Source of the DNA: Promicromonospora iranensis
Lineage (GTDB): Bacteria > Actinomycetota > Actinomycetes > Actinomycetales > Cellulomonadaceae
Direction of reading: 5' to 3'
Assembly: GCF_028994805.1 (NCBI RefSeq)
Contig: NZ_JAJQQP010000004.1
Coordinates: forward strand, 186,001 to 250,000
Length of the DNA stretch: 64,000 bases
The position numbers were made by a program, and so were the translations under genes. The notes beneath the pieces are model-generated. The model searched no databases, was not told the DNA's origin, and worked only from the letters and a program-made list of their open reading frames with translations. Shown here piece after piece: positions 25,823-34,465 of the stretch (the first letter of the stretch is position 1; each line of letters begins with the position of its first letter).

Positions 25823-26362
25823 ATGAGAGCTGACGCACAACGCAACTACGACCGCATCGTGAGCGCTGCCTCGGAGGCGATCGCCCGGGATGGCGCCGAG
25901 GCGTCGCTCGAGGCGATCGCCCGCTCCGCCGGCGTCGGCTCGGCCACCCTGCACCGACACTTCCCGTCCCGCTGGTCGCTCATGGAGGCCGTCTTCGCGG
26001 AGCGCGTCGACTGCCTGTTCGACCGCGCGGAGGAGCTGCGGGACGCGCCGGAACCGCTCGACGCCCTGGTGCGCTGGCTGAGAGAGGTGGCCGCCTACGC
26101 GACCACGACGCGGGGCCTCGCCGCGGCGCTCCTGAACGGGCCCCCCGAGGAGAGCAGCACCTGCCAGGCGCACCTCATCGCCGCGGGCGATTCGCTCGTC
26201 CGGCGGGCGGTGGAGGCGGGGGCGGTGCGCGGCGACGTCGCGACGGCGGATCTGCTCACGCTGGTCAACGCGATCTCGCTCGCCGCGCAGCAGGCCGGAC
26301 CGGAGGAGGCCGAGCGGCTGGTCACCCTGATGCTCGAGGGGGTCCTCGTGCGGCAGGGCTGA
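25823..26362 (+). CDS. TetR-family transcriptional regulator
   Basis: 179 residues. The N-terminal HTH (residues 10-55) ends in the classic SLEAIARSAGVGSATLHRHFPSRWSLMEAVF pattern; the C-terminal ligand domain is typical of the SCO4850/AcrR-like group. ATG 25823 starts just before the HTH; the frame is open upstream to 25751, but that part lies in the operator. It probably represses itself and the divergent NmrA-like gene through the paired operators. The ligand is unknown. Confidence 0.88.
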   Translation: MRADAQRNYDRIVSAASEAIARDGAEASLEAIARSAGVGSATLHRHFPSRWSLMEAVFAERVDCLFDRAEELRDAPEPLDALVRWLREVAAYATTTRGLAAALLNGPPEESSTCQAHLIAAGDSLVRRAVEAGAVRGDVATADLLTLVNAISLAAQQAGPEEAERLVTLMLEGVLVRQG

Positions 26363-26434
26363 TCTCCCGTTCGAAATGCGGACGGTCGAGCGGGTTTGGC
26401 GCATACATCGGGCTTTAGGCCACTATGTGTCGCC

Positions 26435-27775
26435 ATGAGGATCCTGGTCTCCGCCGGCCGGCTGTTCGCCGCGCACTGGCCCGCGCTGCTGACGCTCGGG
26501 CTGCTCGGCGTCGCCGTGCGGAACGGGGCGATGTGGGGCGCCGTCGAGCTGAGCCAGTGGAACTCGTTCGTGGCGCAGCTCCTGCTGATCGTGAGCCCGC
26601 TCGGCTACCTGATGCCGGTCATCGGGATGTTGTGGGTCTGCCGTCAGTCGCTGCCGCACCTGAGCCCGGACCCGGGACCGTACCGGGACGCGAACGGTCA
26701 GATCCCCGGCATGCTCTCCGGTGCGCCTCGCGCGCCGATGATGCCGTCCGAGGGGCGCGAGCGGCGCCTGATCGACGTCGCCCTGTCCGTGCTGGTGCCG
26801 TTCCTCGTGATCTACGAGGTCGAGGGTCTGATGGACGCCGACCGGGACCGGTTCGTCAACGAGGCAGCCGCGGACGAGGCGTTCAACGACATGTTCTCCG
26901 CGCAAGGTGTCGACTTCGTCTCTCGGCTCGGCCTCTGGAACGGCTGGACGCTCGTCGCCATCGTGGCCGGCGCCTTCGTGCTGCGCTGGCTGCTCGGCCG
27001 GCTGGAGGGCAGGTTCCAGTTCCTCGGCATCGCCGTGCTCGGTGGCTGCCTCGAGGTCTACTGGACCAGCCAGGTCGCCGGCCAGCTCGAGGCCATCGAG
27101 CTGAGCCTGTGGGACGAGGCGACGAACCTGCAGCTCGTGGCGGCTGCTGTCGGGACCGTAGACGTCGCGCAGGAGGCGGTGGGGGAGACAGGCAACACCG
27201 CCGTCTGGTTCGTGGCCGACGGGATCGGAGGAGTCTTCGAGTCGCTCGACATCGTCCTTGTCGCGCCGCTGGCGTGGCTCGCCCTCGGCGCCGTCGTCCT
27301 CGGGCACAAGCTGATGGAACCGCCGTCCACCGAGCACCGCTGGCTCGACCGCATGACCTGGCTGCCCGGCGGGCTGCGCTCGCTCCTGGAGTCGCTCACG
27401 GAGGACCTGCGCGCCCGCTTCTCGGCCCTGTGGAACGGTCTGAAGCTGATCGTGCACGGCGGCCTCGGCCCCATGCTCGTCTTCTGCCTGGGCTACCTCG
27501 TCATCATGCGGGTGCCGCAAGGCGTCGGGTGGCTCGTGCGTGCCGCGACCGGTCCCGTCGAGAGCAACACGTGGCTCGCCTTCAGCCCCATGGAATCAGC
27601 CGCCGGGCTCGCGCTGGCGCTGGCGCTCGCCGCGGCCCTGATCGCCGCCACCGTCGGGGTCCTGGTCGAGCGCGGCATGGTGGTCCGAGAAGACGACGAC
27701 GCCGGTTCCGGCCTGGCTACGGCAGCTCGAACGTCACGTGCTCGGGACCCCCGAACCCCAGCCGCACCTGCGTGA
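26435..27775 (+). CDS. Multi-spanning membrane protein of unknown function
   Basis: 446 residues with about seven to eight predicted TM segments: near residues 7-25, 42-65, 120-140, 175-195, 205-220, 270-290, 350-370 and 390-415. Hydrophilic stretches between them include a 60-residue Pro/Gly-rich loop (residues 70-118). I do not recognise the family. ATG 26435 is used; TATGTG lies 5 nt upstream as a possible -10. The last 59 nt overlap the convergent exported-protein gene, which argues that both 3' ends evolved together. Confidence 0.7.
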   Translation: MRILVSAGRLFAAHWPALLTLGLLGVAVRNGAMWGAVELSQWNSFVAQLLLIVSPLGYLMPVIGMLWVCRQSLPHLSPDPGPYRDANGQIPGMLSGAPRAPMMPSEGRERRLIDVALSVLVPFLVIYEVEGLMDADRDRFVNEAAADEAFNDMFSAQGVDFVSRLGLWNGWTLVAIVAGAFVLRWLLGRLEGRFQFLGIAVLGGCLEVYWTSQVAGQLEAIELSLWDEATNLQLVAAAVGTVDVAQEAVGETGNTAVWFVADGIGGVFESLDIVLVAPLAWLALGAVVLGHKLMEPPSTEHRWLDRMTWLPGGLRSLLESLTEDLRARFSALWNGLKLIVHGGLGPMLVFCLGYLVIMRVPQGVGWLVRAATGPVESNTWLAFSPMESAAGLALALALAAALIAATVGVLVERGMVVREDDDAGSGLATAARTSRARDPRTPAAPA

Positions 27776-28442
27776 TCTCCGCGCCGGGATCGGCCAGCAC
27801 GAACGACGTGACCTCCCACTCCGGCTGCTCGCTGACGAAACCCTCCGCCTCCGGTGTCGAGCAGCGGTTGGAGCTGCCCAGCACGTCCGTGGTCGAGTCC
27901 CCGTACCGTGTTCCGTCCTCCGCCACGAGGGTGATCTGGCACAGCGAGAGGTCGGTCCGGAGCTCGGCCGCGAAGTGCACCTGCACCGCGTACGCGACCG
28001 ACCCGTCGGGTATCACCACCGGGTCGCCGTACTCGGGCGCGGGCAGCTGGTCCACCTGCTCGACGCTCGTCACCGTCGCGTCGATCTCCCGGAGCACCGT
28101 GGTCTGCGCCCGCTCCGGCACGTCGAGCCCGAAGGCGTCGTAGTACTCGCCCGCCAGGTGCGCGGGCTCGCCCAGGGCCACCCGGTCCACCTCGTGGTGC
28201 AGGCCCACCGGCCACCAGAACGCCCACACCCGGAACGACGACGCCCCTGCGGCCACCACGATCGCGATCGGCAGCAGCACCAGCCAGACGGCGTTGCGCC
28301 GCCCCCAGCTCCTGCGCGGGCGCGGCGCCTGCGCGTCCGGCGGGATCATGCCGGGCAGCATGCCGGGGCGCAGGCTCGGTGCCGCGCCCGGGGGTTCTCC
28401 CTGACCCGGACCCGGCACCGCCGGGGTCACCAGAGTCGTCAT
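27717..28442 (-). CDS. Membrane-anchored exported protein of unknown function (operon gene 3)
   Basis: 241 residues: a Pro/Gly-rich cytoplasmic N-terminus (1-45), one TM helix (NAVWLVLLPIAIVVAAGASSF, about 48-70), then an extracytoplasmic domain of about 165 residues with two cysteines (LSLCQITLV, SSNRCSTPE) that could form a disulfide. The start overlaps the stop of the preceding gene by 4 nt. It is the last gene of a three-gene leftward operon and overlaps the convergent membrane-protein gene by 59 nt. Function not recognised. Confidence 0.65.
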   Translation of the reverse strand: MTTLVTPAVPGPGQGEPPGAAPSLRPGMLPGMIPPDAQAPRPRRSWGRRNAVWLVLLPIAIVVAAGASSFRVWAFWWPVGLHHEVDRVALGEPAHLAGEYYDAFGLDVPERAQTTVLREIDATVTSVEQVDQLPAPEYGDPVVIPDGSVAYAVQVHFAAELRTDLSLCQITLVAEDGTRYGDSTTDVLGSSNRCSTPEAEGFVSEQPEWEVTSFVLADPGAEITQVRLGFGGPEHVTFELP

Positions 28443-29059
28443 CCCTCGCTACCTCCTGCGCTCGCCGGGGCATAACCCGGCGCCTCGGGCGACACGGTCT
28501 CTTCCGCCTCCCACAGCGTGTCGACCTCGCTCGGTGTGATGCCGAGGTCGATGACGGCGACGGCGTCGCGTCGCTGGCCCGCGTGGTCCTCGCTCTGGCC
28601 GCCCCGGGCGAGCCGGACCGTCGCCCCTGCCAGCGCGTCGCGCGGCACGTCGAAGCAGTAGGTGGTGCGCCACGCATAACCTGGCTGAGCGCTGGCCGAG
28701 GTGGAGCACCCGGCCTGGTTGGTCGGCCAGAACCGGCGGCCCTGCCGGTCGGTGACCTCGGCACCGCCGAAGCTCGTCTGGCCCTGCGTGGCGCGCCAGG
28801 TCGCGTCGACCACGACGAAGGTCCCGCCCGCGGCGGCAGCCTCGGAGAGTCCCGTCAGGGTATCGGCGACCCGCACCTCGGTGACCGTGAGCTTCGCGTA
28901 CGTGAGGTCGAGCGTCTCGCCGACCTCCCCCTCGACGATGAACGGTGTGTCCACGCCTGCGTCCTGCGGCAGGTAGGTCACGAGCGCGCAGCCCGCCGTC
29001 ACGGCGCCGACGACGAGCGCGGTGCCTTTCCAGGTGATCCGCCGCCGGCCGTGCCTCAC
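28439..29059 (-). CDS. Exported DUF4352-like protein (operon gene 2)
   Basis: 206 residues with an N-terminal signal or anchor (WKGTALVVGAVTAGCALVTYL; the Cys could be lipidated, but the lipobox is weak). It is followed by a domain resembling DUF4352-type telokin-like beta sandwiches (VGETLDLTYAKLTVTEVRVAD ... GTFVVVDATWRA ... DRQGRRFWPT). GTG 29059 overlaps the stop of the upstream gene (GTGA). Flanking genes have the same anchor-plus-extracellular-domain plan, so the three probably act together at the cell surface. The role is unknown. Confidence 0.65.
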   Translation of the reverse strand: MRHGRRRITWKGTALVVGAVTAGCALVTYLPQDAGVDTPFIVEGEVGETLDLTYAKLTVTEVRVADTLTGLSEAAAAGGTFVVVDATWRATQGQTSFGGAEVTDRQGRRFWPTNQAGCSTSASAQPGYAWRTTYCFDVPRDALAGATVRLARGGQSEDHAGQRRDAVAVIDLGITPSEVDTLWEAEETVSPEAPGYAPASAGGSEG

Positions 29060-29826
29060 TGCGCACCCGCGTCGGCGTCGGGTGCCGGCTTCGCCGGCTC
29101 GACCGGGATCTGCCCTGCGAAGGCGACCTCGTCCAGAAGAAGCCAGTACTCGTTGTCCAGGCTCCCCGCGCTCTCCTCGATCCACTCGAGCGCCATGATC
29201 CGGAGCGGAATCACGTCGCCGGAGAACGTGTCGCTCTGTTCCCAGATCAGCGCGACCCGATAGGTCAGGCCCGGGTTGAGGATCCTGATGCTGGTCCCGT
29301 CCTCGATGTTGACGACGGACGCGGAGGGCAGCCCGGGCTCGTCGGGGGACGGGCTCGCGGCGGGGTCGGCGCCGTCCGGTGCGTCACCGGTCCCGGGGGC
29401 GGCCTCGGTGACCGTGCCGGGCTCCCCGAGTGGCGCCTCAGGGATGATGCCGACGTTCTCCGGGGCCGGGATCGCCTCGCCGATCGTGCTGCTGTACTCG
29501 GGCACCTCGCCGGTGTTGGTGACGTGCGCGACGACGGCCAGCATGTGGTTGCCCGGAGCCGGCACCAGATGGCCGAGCTCGTCGGCGGTGGCGGCCTTCT
29601 CGACGGTCACCTCGAAGGGTCCGACCTCGACCGGCGTGCCGACGGTGAGCGGGTCGGCCTGCGGCTCCACCTCGTTCCATGCCCCGAACGGGGAGATCGC
29701 GACGAGCGCCGCGACCACGCCGGCCACGACGCGCTGCGTCGTGGACATGTCGTCGGCGACGGCGGTGACCACGCGACGGCCGAGCCGGAACGCGAGGTCG
29801 GGGCCGTCATTGCGGGCATGCTTCAT
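29056..29826 (-). CDS. Membrane-anchored exported protein of unknown function (operon gene 1)
   Basis: 256 residues. One TM helix (QRVVAGVVAALVAISPFGAW, about 32-51) precedes an extracytoplasmic domain beginning TVGTPVEVGPFEVTVEKAATADELG, again of DUF4352-like character, interrupted by an Ala/Pro/Asp-rich insert (about residues 130-170). ATG 29826 is preceded by TACGAT 8 nt upstream, a leaderless-type promoter for the three-gene operon ending at 27717. No catalytic motif is visible. Confidence 0.65.
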   Translation of the reverse strand: MKHARNDGPDLAFRLGRRVVTAVADDMSTTQRVVAGVVAALVAISPFGAWNEVEPQADPLTVGTPVEVGPFEVTVEKAATADELGHLVPAPGNHMLAVVAHVTNTGEVPEYSSTIGEAIPAPENVGIIPEAPLGEPGTVTEAAPGTGDAPDGADPAASPSPDEPGLPSASVVNIEDGTSIRILNPGLTYRVALIWEQSDTFSGDVIPLRIMALEWIEESAGSLDNEYWLLLDEVAFAGQIPVEPAKPAPDADAGAQ

Positions 29827-29913
29827 GGCGCATGATCGTAGCGGCGCATGACGGACCATCCGGGCAAAGGCACACCGCCCGGGGCCGGCTGCGGGAGTCA
29901 GGGTGGGGCGGCG

Positions 29914-30456
29914 TCACACCGCCGCGTTCTCGCCCTCCGCCAGGCGGCGGACCTGCTCGACGTCGGCGCCGGCCTCGGACAGGATGCTCCGGGCCGGTGA
30001 CTCGGCGCGCGTCAGGCCGAGCAGGATGTGCCCGCCGTCGATCTCCCTGGAACCCAGGCGGATCGCCTCGCGCAGCGCGAGCTCCAGCGACTTCTTCGCG
30101 TCGCGGGTGAACGGGACGTGCTTGCGGCGCCCGCGCACGATGCGTCCGGCGCGGGCCAGTGCTCCCTCGCCGAACGTCGCCTCGGTCCGGCGGGTGACCT
30201 CGTCGAGGTCGATGCCGACGGCGGCCAGCGCGTCCGGGTCGAGCGCGTCGCCCGCGGTGATGTTCGCGCGCGCCTGCCGGACGAGCTCGGTGACGTCGAG
30301 GCCGCTGCCGGTCAGGGCGGACCGGGCGGGGCCGTCCTCCTCGGCCAGGGCGACGAGCAGGTGCCGGCTGTCGATCTGGGCGCTGTGCGCGTCGATGGCG
30401 ACCTTCTGTGCGCTGGTAACGGCGGAGCGTGCGTCCTTCGTGAACCTCTCGAACAT
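29914..30456 (-). CDS. Stand-alone Clp N-domain protein
   Basis: 180 residues made of two Clp-N repeats and no AAA+ module. Repeat 1 starts MFERFTKDARSAVTSAQKVA ... IDSRHLLVALAEEDG; repeat 2 is VPFTRDAKKSLELALREAIRLG ... IDGGHILLGLTRAE. In ClpA/ClpC this domain binds adaptors and substrates. Alone, it may act as an adaptor, anti-adaptor or sensor; this is inference. ATG 30456 has GGAGGA 5 nt upstream and overlaps the HTH gene's stop by ATGA-type coupling, so the two form one unit. Confidence 0.85.
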   Translation of the reverse strand: MFERFTKDARSAVTSAQKVAIDAHSAQIDSRHLLVALAEEDGPARSALTGSGLDVTELVRQARANITAGDALDPDALAAVGIDLDEVTRRTEATFGEGALARAGRIVRGRRKHVPFTRDAKKSLELALREAIRLGSREIDGGHILLGLTRAESPARSILSEAGADVEQVRRLAEGENAAV

Positions 30457-30665
30457 CAGATCCTCCTGTTGTGCTTCTTGTGGACGGCCTGCCGGGAGAC
30501 GCCGAGCGCCTGGGCGATGTCCTGCCACGACCAGCCGAGCCGCCGCGCACGCTCCACCTGGAGCGCCTCGAGGCGGTCGGCCAGCTCCCGCAGGGCCCGG
30601 ACGGCGCGCAGCCCGTCGGTGGGGTCGTCCCCGGCGGCGGATGCGACGAGTGCTTGCTGGCTCAT
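30456..30665 (-). CDS. Small HTH DNA-binding protein, partner of the Clp-N protein
   Basis: 69 residues, essentially one helix-turn-helix: residues 48-65 (DIAQALGVSRQAVHKKHN) form a Xre/sigma-70-r4-like HTH, preceded by a helix (LRELADRLEALQVERARRL) that may dimerise. The gene is translationally coupled to the Clp-N gene. Two perfect GTCAAC-N4-GTTGAC palindromes lie directly upstream, and one overlaps the CATAGT -10 box 6 nt from ATG 30665, so autorepression is likely. Confidence 0.75.
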   Translation of the reverse strand: MSQQALVASAAGDDPTDGLRAVRALRELADRLEALQVERARRLGWSWQDIAQALGVSRQAVHKKHNRRI

Positions 30666-30667
30666 GT

Positions 30668-30711
30668 GTCAACTATGGTTGACGCCCTGACGAGTGTCAA
30701 CCGTGGTTGAC
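30668..30711. promoter_or_regulatory. Two perfect GTCAAC-N4-GTTGAC operators before the HTH/Clp-N pair
   Basis: GTCAAC-TATG-GTTGAC (30668-30683) and GTCAAC-CGTG-GTTGAC (30696-30711) have identical 6-bp arms and different spacers, with centres 28 bp apart. The first covers the presumed -10 element and start region of the small HTH gene, the classic position for an autoregulatory operator. Confidence 0.8.
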
Positions 30712-30840
30712 GGATCTCGCGGGGCGGTTCGGGTCGGCAAGGCTGCTGACATCGCTGTCATTCGGGAGTAGCCTCGACGCGGCCGATGCCAGGGGGCGTC
30801 GGGCGTCCGAGGGCGGACGCACCACGACAAGGGAGTCGTC

Positions 30841-31908
30841 ATGCACAGCACTCGCATCCTGGGCCGCGGGATCGCCGCGCTCGCCGCACTCGGCGCGATC
30901 GCGGCCGGCCCGGTCCACGGGGCCGCCGCGGGCAGCACCGACCTGACGGGGAGCAGCAGGGTCGGCGCCACGTCGTCGGACCTCGGGGCCGACGGCGACA
31001 CGGCCGCCGCGGGCCGCCCGGGCAGGGACTGCACGGTGCCCACGGGGACGAGCCAGGTCGACGTCGAGCTGGGCGGCGTCGCCTATCCCGTCCGCGTGCA
31101 CGTGCCCGACGTCGACGGCCGGGCCGCGGCCCTCCCGATGGTGCTCAACCTGCACCCCAGCAACGGCAACGCGGAATCGATCTCCGCGTACAACGACCTC
31201 GACCTCACGGCTGACGCGGAGGGCTTCATCACGGTCGCGCCCAACGGCGTCCTGCCCGCCGCGGACCCGAACCCGGACCAGGTCTGGTTCTGGAACGTGC
31301 CGGGCGTGCCCACGACGGCCGGCGAGTACCCGCCGCCGGACACGCGCGATGACGTCGAGTTCCTCACCGCCGTGATCGACACGATGGTGGGCCTCGGGTG
31401 CGCCGACCCCCACCGGGTCTACGCCACCGGGCACTCCGGCGGCGCCCGCATGGCGTCGGCGTACGCGTGCGCGCGGCCGGACAAGGTGGCGGCCATCGCG
31501 CCGGTCGCCGGCCTGCGTGCGGGCCGGCCCTCGCCCGACGACCCGTCGGCCGTCGAGCTGCAGTCGTGCGCGCCGCGGCGCAGCGTGCCCGTCATCACGT
31601 TCCACGGCGACGCCGACACCGTGAACCCCTACCAGGGCAACAGCGACAAGCGCTGGGGATACACGACCCAGCTCGCCGTGCAGTCGTGGGCGCGGATGAA
31701 CGGCTGCACGACCGGACCGCGCGTCGAGCCGGTCACCGAGCACGTCACCAAGGAGACGTACACCACATGCCGTGGGCGGGCCGACGTCGTGCTCTACAAG
31801 GTCGCGGGCGGCACCCACAGCTGGCCCGGGGGCAACGACAGCAGCGCCACGCAGGAAGTCTCCGCCACCGAGCTGATCTGGGAGTTCTTCACCCACTACC
31901 GCAGGTGA
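30841..31908 (+). CDS. Secreted PHB-depolymerase-family esterase (feruloyl-esterase/LpqC-like)
   Basis: 355-residue secreted alpha/beta-hydrolase. A signal peptide (residues 1-31, cleavage near AAAG) and a variable linker precede the catalytic domain. The triad is visible: Ser in YATGHSGGARMA (about 199), Asp in FHGDADTVNPY (about 257) and His in GGTHSWPGG (about 325). LHPSNGNAESISAYNDLD supplies the oxyanion region. Related proteins cut polyhydroxybutyrate or ferulate-arabinoxylan esters; the latter suits a plant-polymer-degrading soil actinobacterium. AAGGGAG lies upstream of ATG 30841. Confidence 0.85.
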   Translation: MHSTRILGRGIAALAALGAIAAGPVHGAAAGSTDLTGSSRVGATSSDLGADGDTAAAGRPGRDCTVPTGTSQVDVELGGVAYPVRVHVPDVDGRAAALPMVLNLHPSNGNAESISAYNDLDLTADAEGFITVAPNGVLPAADPNPDQVWFWNVPGVPTTAGEYPPPDTRDDVEFLTAVIDTMVGLGCADPHRVYATGHSGGARMASAYACARPDKVAAIAPVAGLRAGRPSPDDPSAVELQSCAPRRSVPVITFHGDADTVNPYQGNSDKRWGYTTQLAVQSWARMNGCTTGPRVEPVTEHVTKETYTTCRGRADVVLYKVAGGTHSWPGGNDSSATQEVSATELIWEFFTHYRR

Positions 31909-32020
31909 TCGCACCGCGCTCGTCGCCCGTGCTGCCGAGCCGCGACTCCACCTCCTGCCGGCCCCGGAATAACGCCGCTTCGTTCGGAAGCACGGGCGAT
32001 CCAGGGCTACCCTGTACCGG

Positions 32021-32042
32021 GATGTCTTGACGTCGAGACATC
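32021..32042. promoter_or_regulatory. Palindromic operator-like site upstream of sucC
   Basis: Outer arms GATGTCT (32021) and AGACATC (to 32042) flank the 14-mer TCTTGACGTCGAGA (32025-32038). The whole is a near-perfect palindrome lying just after a TACCCT -10 candidate (32008-32013), so it would cover the transcription start. The same core, TCTTGATATCGAGA, lies before icd at 55371. Confidence 0.6.
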
Positions 32043-32108
32043 GCTTCAGCCGGGCTCCGGGCGCCTACGACGTCCGAGGGCCGCATCCCGATGGAAGGAC
32101 GCAGCAGG

Positions 32109-33281
32109 GTGGACCTGTTCGAATACCAGGCGCGCGACATCTTCGAGAAGCACGGCGTGCCCGTGCTGGGTGGGGTTGTCGCGACGACCCCCGAAGAGGC
32201 TCGCGAAGGCGCCGAGAAGCTGGGCGGCGGAACTGTCGTCGTGAAGGCCCAGGTCAAGACCGGTGGTCGTGGCAAGGCGGGCGGCGTCAAGCTGGCCCAC
32301 TCGCCGGAAGAGACCGCTGCGAAGGCCGGCGAGATCCTCGGCATGGACATCAAGGGCCACACCGTGCACCGCGTGATGGTGGCGCAGGGTGCCAAGATCG
32401 CCGAGGAGTTCTACTTCTCCGTGCTCCTGGACCGGTCGAACCGCAACTACCTCGCGATGTGCTCTGTCGAGGGCGGCGTGGAGATCGAGCAGCTGGCGGT
32501 CGAGCGCCCCGAGGCGCTGGCCCGCATCGCCGTCGACCCGGCTGTCGGCATCGACGAGGCCAAGGCCGCGGAGATCGTGGACGCCGCCGGCTTCGCCGAC
32601 GACATCAAGGGCAAGGTCGCCGATGTCATCCGTGGCCTCTGGGCCGTGTTCAAGGCCGAGGACGCCACGCTGGTCGAGGTGAACCCGCTGGTCAAGACCG
32701 AGGACGGCGAGATCGTCGCCCTCGACGGCAAGGTGACGCTCGACGAGAACGCCGGCTTCCGCCACGCGGACCACGCGGAGCTCGAGGACTCGGCCGCGGC
32801 CGACCCGCTCGAGGCGAAGGCCAAGGAGAACGACCTCAACTACGTCAAGCTCGACGGCGAGGTCGGCATCATCGGCAACGGCGCGGGCCTGGTCATGTCC
32901 ACCCTGGACGTCGTCGCGTACGCCGGTGAGAAGCACGGTGGCGTCAAGCCCGCCAACTTCCTCGACATCGGCGGCGGCGCGAACGCCAAGGTCATGGCGA
33001 ACGGTCTCGACGTCATCCTCGGGGACGAGCAGGTCAAGGCGGTGTTCGTGAACGTCTTCGGCGGCATCACCGCGTGCGACGAGGTCGCGAACGGCATCGT
33101 GGGCGCGCTCGACCTGCTGGGCGACACCGCGACCAAGCCGCTGGTCGTCCGCCTCGACGGCAACAACGTCGAGCTGGGTCGCCAGATCCTGACCGAGCGC
33201 AACCACCCGCTCGTCACCCTTGCCGACACCATGGACGGCGGCGCCGACCTTGCCGCCGCCAAGGCCGCGGCCGCCGCCTGA
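32109..33281 (+). CDS. sucC: Succinyl-CoA ligase (ADP-forming) beta subunit
   Basis: 390 residues, the family length. It begins [19 protein letters not shown], has the ATP-grasp elements [19 protein letters not shown] and [12 protein letters not shown], and C-terminal [11 protein letters not shown] and [15 protein letters not shown]. It works with SucD in the TCA cycle, converting succinyl-CoA and ADP to succinate and ATP. GTG 32109 is used because GGAAGGA lies upstream and the protein then begins at the conserved residue; ATG 32091 would add six residues. A palindromic site at 32021-32042 probably regulates it. Confidence 0.95.
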   Translation: MDLFEYQARDIFEKHGVPVLGGVVATTPEEAREGAEKLGGGTVVVKAQVKTGGRGKAGGVKLAHSPEETAAKAGEILGMDIKGHTVHRVMVAQGAKIAEEFYFSVLLDRSNRNYLAMCSVEGGVEIEQLAVERPEALARIAVDPAVGIDEAKAAEIVDAAGFADDIKGKVADVIRGLWAVFKAEDATLVEVNPLVKTEDGEIVALDGKVTLDENAGFRHADHAELEDSAAADPLEAKAKENDLNYVKLDGEVGIIGNGAGLVMSTLDVVAYAGEKHGGVKPANFLDIGGGANAKVMANGLDVILGDEQVKAVFVNVFGGITACDEVANGIVGALDLLGDTATKPLVVRLDGNNVELGRQILTERNHPLVTLADTMDGGADLAAAKAAAAA

Positions 33282-33320
33282 TCGCCCGCTGAAGACTTCG
33301 AAAGCAGAGATTAGAAGACA

Positions 33321-34217
33321 ATGTCGATCTACCTGAACAAGGACTCGAAGATCATCGTCCAGGGCATCACGGGCGGCATGGGTGCCAAGCACACCGCCCT
33401 CATGCTCGACTCCGGTGCGACGATCGTCGGCGGCGTGAACGCCCGCAAGGCCGGCACCACGGTCCAGCACAAGGACCACGACGGCAACGACGTGACGCTG
33501 CCCGTGTTCGGCACCGTCAAGGAGGCCATGGCCGAGACCGGCGCGGACGTCTCCGTGGTCTTCGTGCCGCCGGCCTTCACCAAGGACGCGGCCATCGAGG
33601 CCATCGACGCGGGCATCGGCCTGCTCGTGGTCATCACCGAGGGCGTGCCGGTGCAGGACACCGCCGAGGTGTGGTCGTACCTGCAGGGCAAGGAGACCCG
33701 GATGATCGGGCCGAACTGCCCCGGCATCATCACCCCGGGCGAGTCGCTGGCCGGCATCACCCCGCACACCATCACGGGCAAGGGCCCGATCGGTCTCGTG
33801 TCGAAGTCCGGCACGCTGACCTACCAGATGATGTACGAGCTGAAGGACTTCGGCTTCTCGACCGCCATCGGCATCGGCGGCGACCCGATCGTCGGCACCA
33901 CGCACATCGACGCGCTCGAGGCCTTCGAGAACGACCCGGAGACCAAGGCGATCGTGATGATCGGCGAGATCGGCGGCGACGCCGAGGAGCGTGCGGCGGC
34001 CTACATCAAGGAGCACGTCACGAAGCCGGTCGTCGGCTACGTCGCGGGCTTCACCGCCCCCGAGGGCAAGACGATGGGTCACGCCGGTGCGATCGTGTCC
34101 GGCTCGTCCGGCACCGCCGCGGCGAAGAAGGAGGCCCTCGAGGCCGTCGGCGTCAAGGTCGGCAAGACGCCTTCGGAGACGGCAGACCTCATGCGCGAGA
34201 TCCTGCAGTCCCTCTGA
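33321..34217 (+). CDS. sucD: Succinyl-CoA ligase (ADP-forming) alpha subunit
   Basis: 298 residues. The CoA-binding Rossmann domain starts [20 protein letters not shown]. The phosphohistidine lies in [18 protein letters not shown] (His about 254) and the ligase motif is [13 protein letters not shown]. It is the subunit that carries the phosphorylated His and CoA site. It starts 39 nt after sucC and is surely in the same operon. The transcript likely ends in the palindromic repeat cluster that follows (34241-34328). Confidence 0.96.
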   Translation: MSIYLNKDSKIIVQGITGGMGAKHTALMLDSGATIVGGVNARKAGTTVQHKDHDGNDVTLPVFGTVKEAMAETGADVSVVFVPPAFTKDAAIEAIDAGIGLLVVITEGVPVQDTAEVWSYLQGKETRMIGPNCPGIITPGESLAGITPHTITGKGPIGLVSKSGTLTYQMMYELKDFGFSTAIGIGGDPIVGTTHIDALEAFENDPETKAIVMIGEIGGDAEERAAAYIKEHVTKPVVGYVAGFTAPEGKTMGHAGAIVSGSSGTAAAKKEALEAVGVKVGKTPSETADLMREILQSL

Positions 34218-34240
34218 CCCCTCTGACCCACCCGCTCCGG

Positions 34241-34328
34241 CGAGGTAGTCATCTGGCGAAGTAGTCATCTGGCGAGGTAGTCACCCAGCACGATCCGGGT
34301 GACTACCTCGCTGCATGACTACCTCGCG
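34241..34328. repeat. GAGGTAGTCACCC palindromic repeat cluster, copy 1; terminator of sucCD
   Basis: Two direct copies of GCGA(G/A)GTAGTCATCTG lead into a perfect hairpin, GCGAGGTAGTCACCC (34272-34286) with GGGTGACTACCTCGC (34297-34311), followed by one more inverted unit (GACTACCTCGC, to 34327). The same hairpin plus trailing unit occurs after icd (57643-57697). It therefore looks like a dispersed element that has become the terminator of TCA-cycle genes. Confidence 0.75.
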
Positions 34329-34401
34329 GGGTTCGCAAAAGGGGTTTTGCTACACCAGAAGTCCCCTTGAACTCCATGCTTGGCTGTGATTTTTCGCGAA
34401 G

Positions 34402-34410
34402 TTCACCCGG
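34402..34410 (-). promoter_or_regulatory. TTCACCCGG box upstream of perM
   Basis: Same box as in the EPS promoters, here 56-64 nt before the GTG start of the DUF6350 gene, in an AT-richer pocket (34330-34410). Whether it is functional outside the EPS locus is uncertain. Confidence 0.3.
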
Positions 34411-34465
34411 GCCACGCCGGGGCACGTCCCCCGTGTGACAGCACCGAGCGAGTGAAGATTGGGTC

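Noticed and set aside
32046-34268. A 740-codon antisense frame across sucC and sucD
   Set aside because: sucC and sucD are unmistakable on the plus strand; the antisense product is low-complexity.
34241-34328. Direct repeats resembling a short CRISPR array
   Set aside because: Units are only 16 bp, without regular unique spacers, and resolve into a hairpin that recurs after icd. No cas genes are present.
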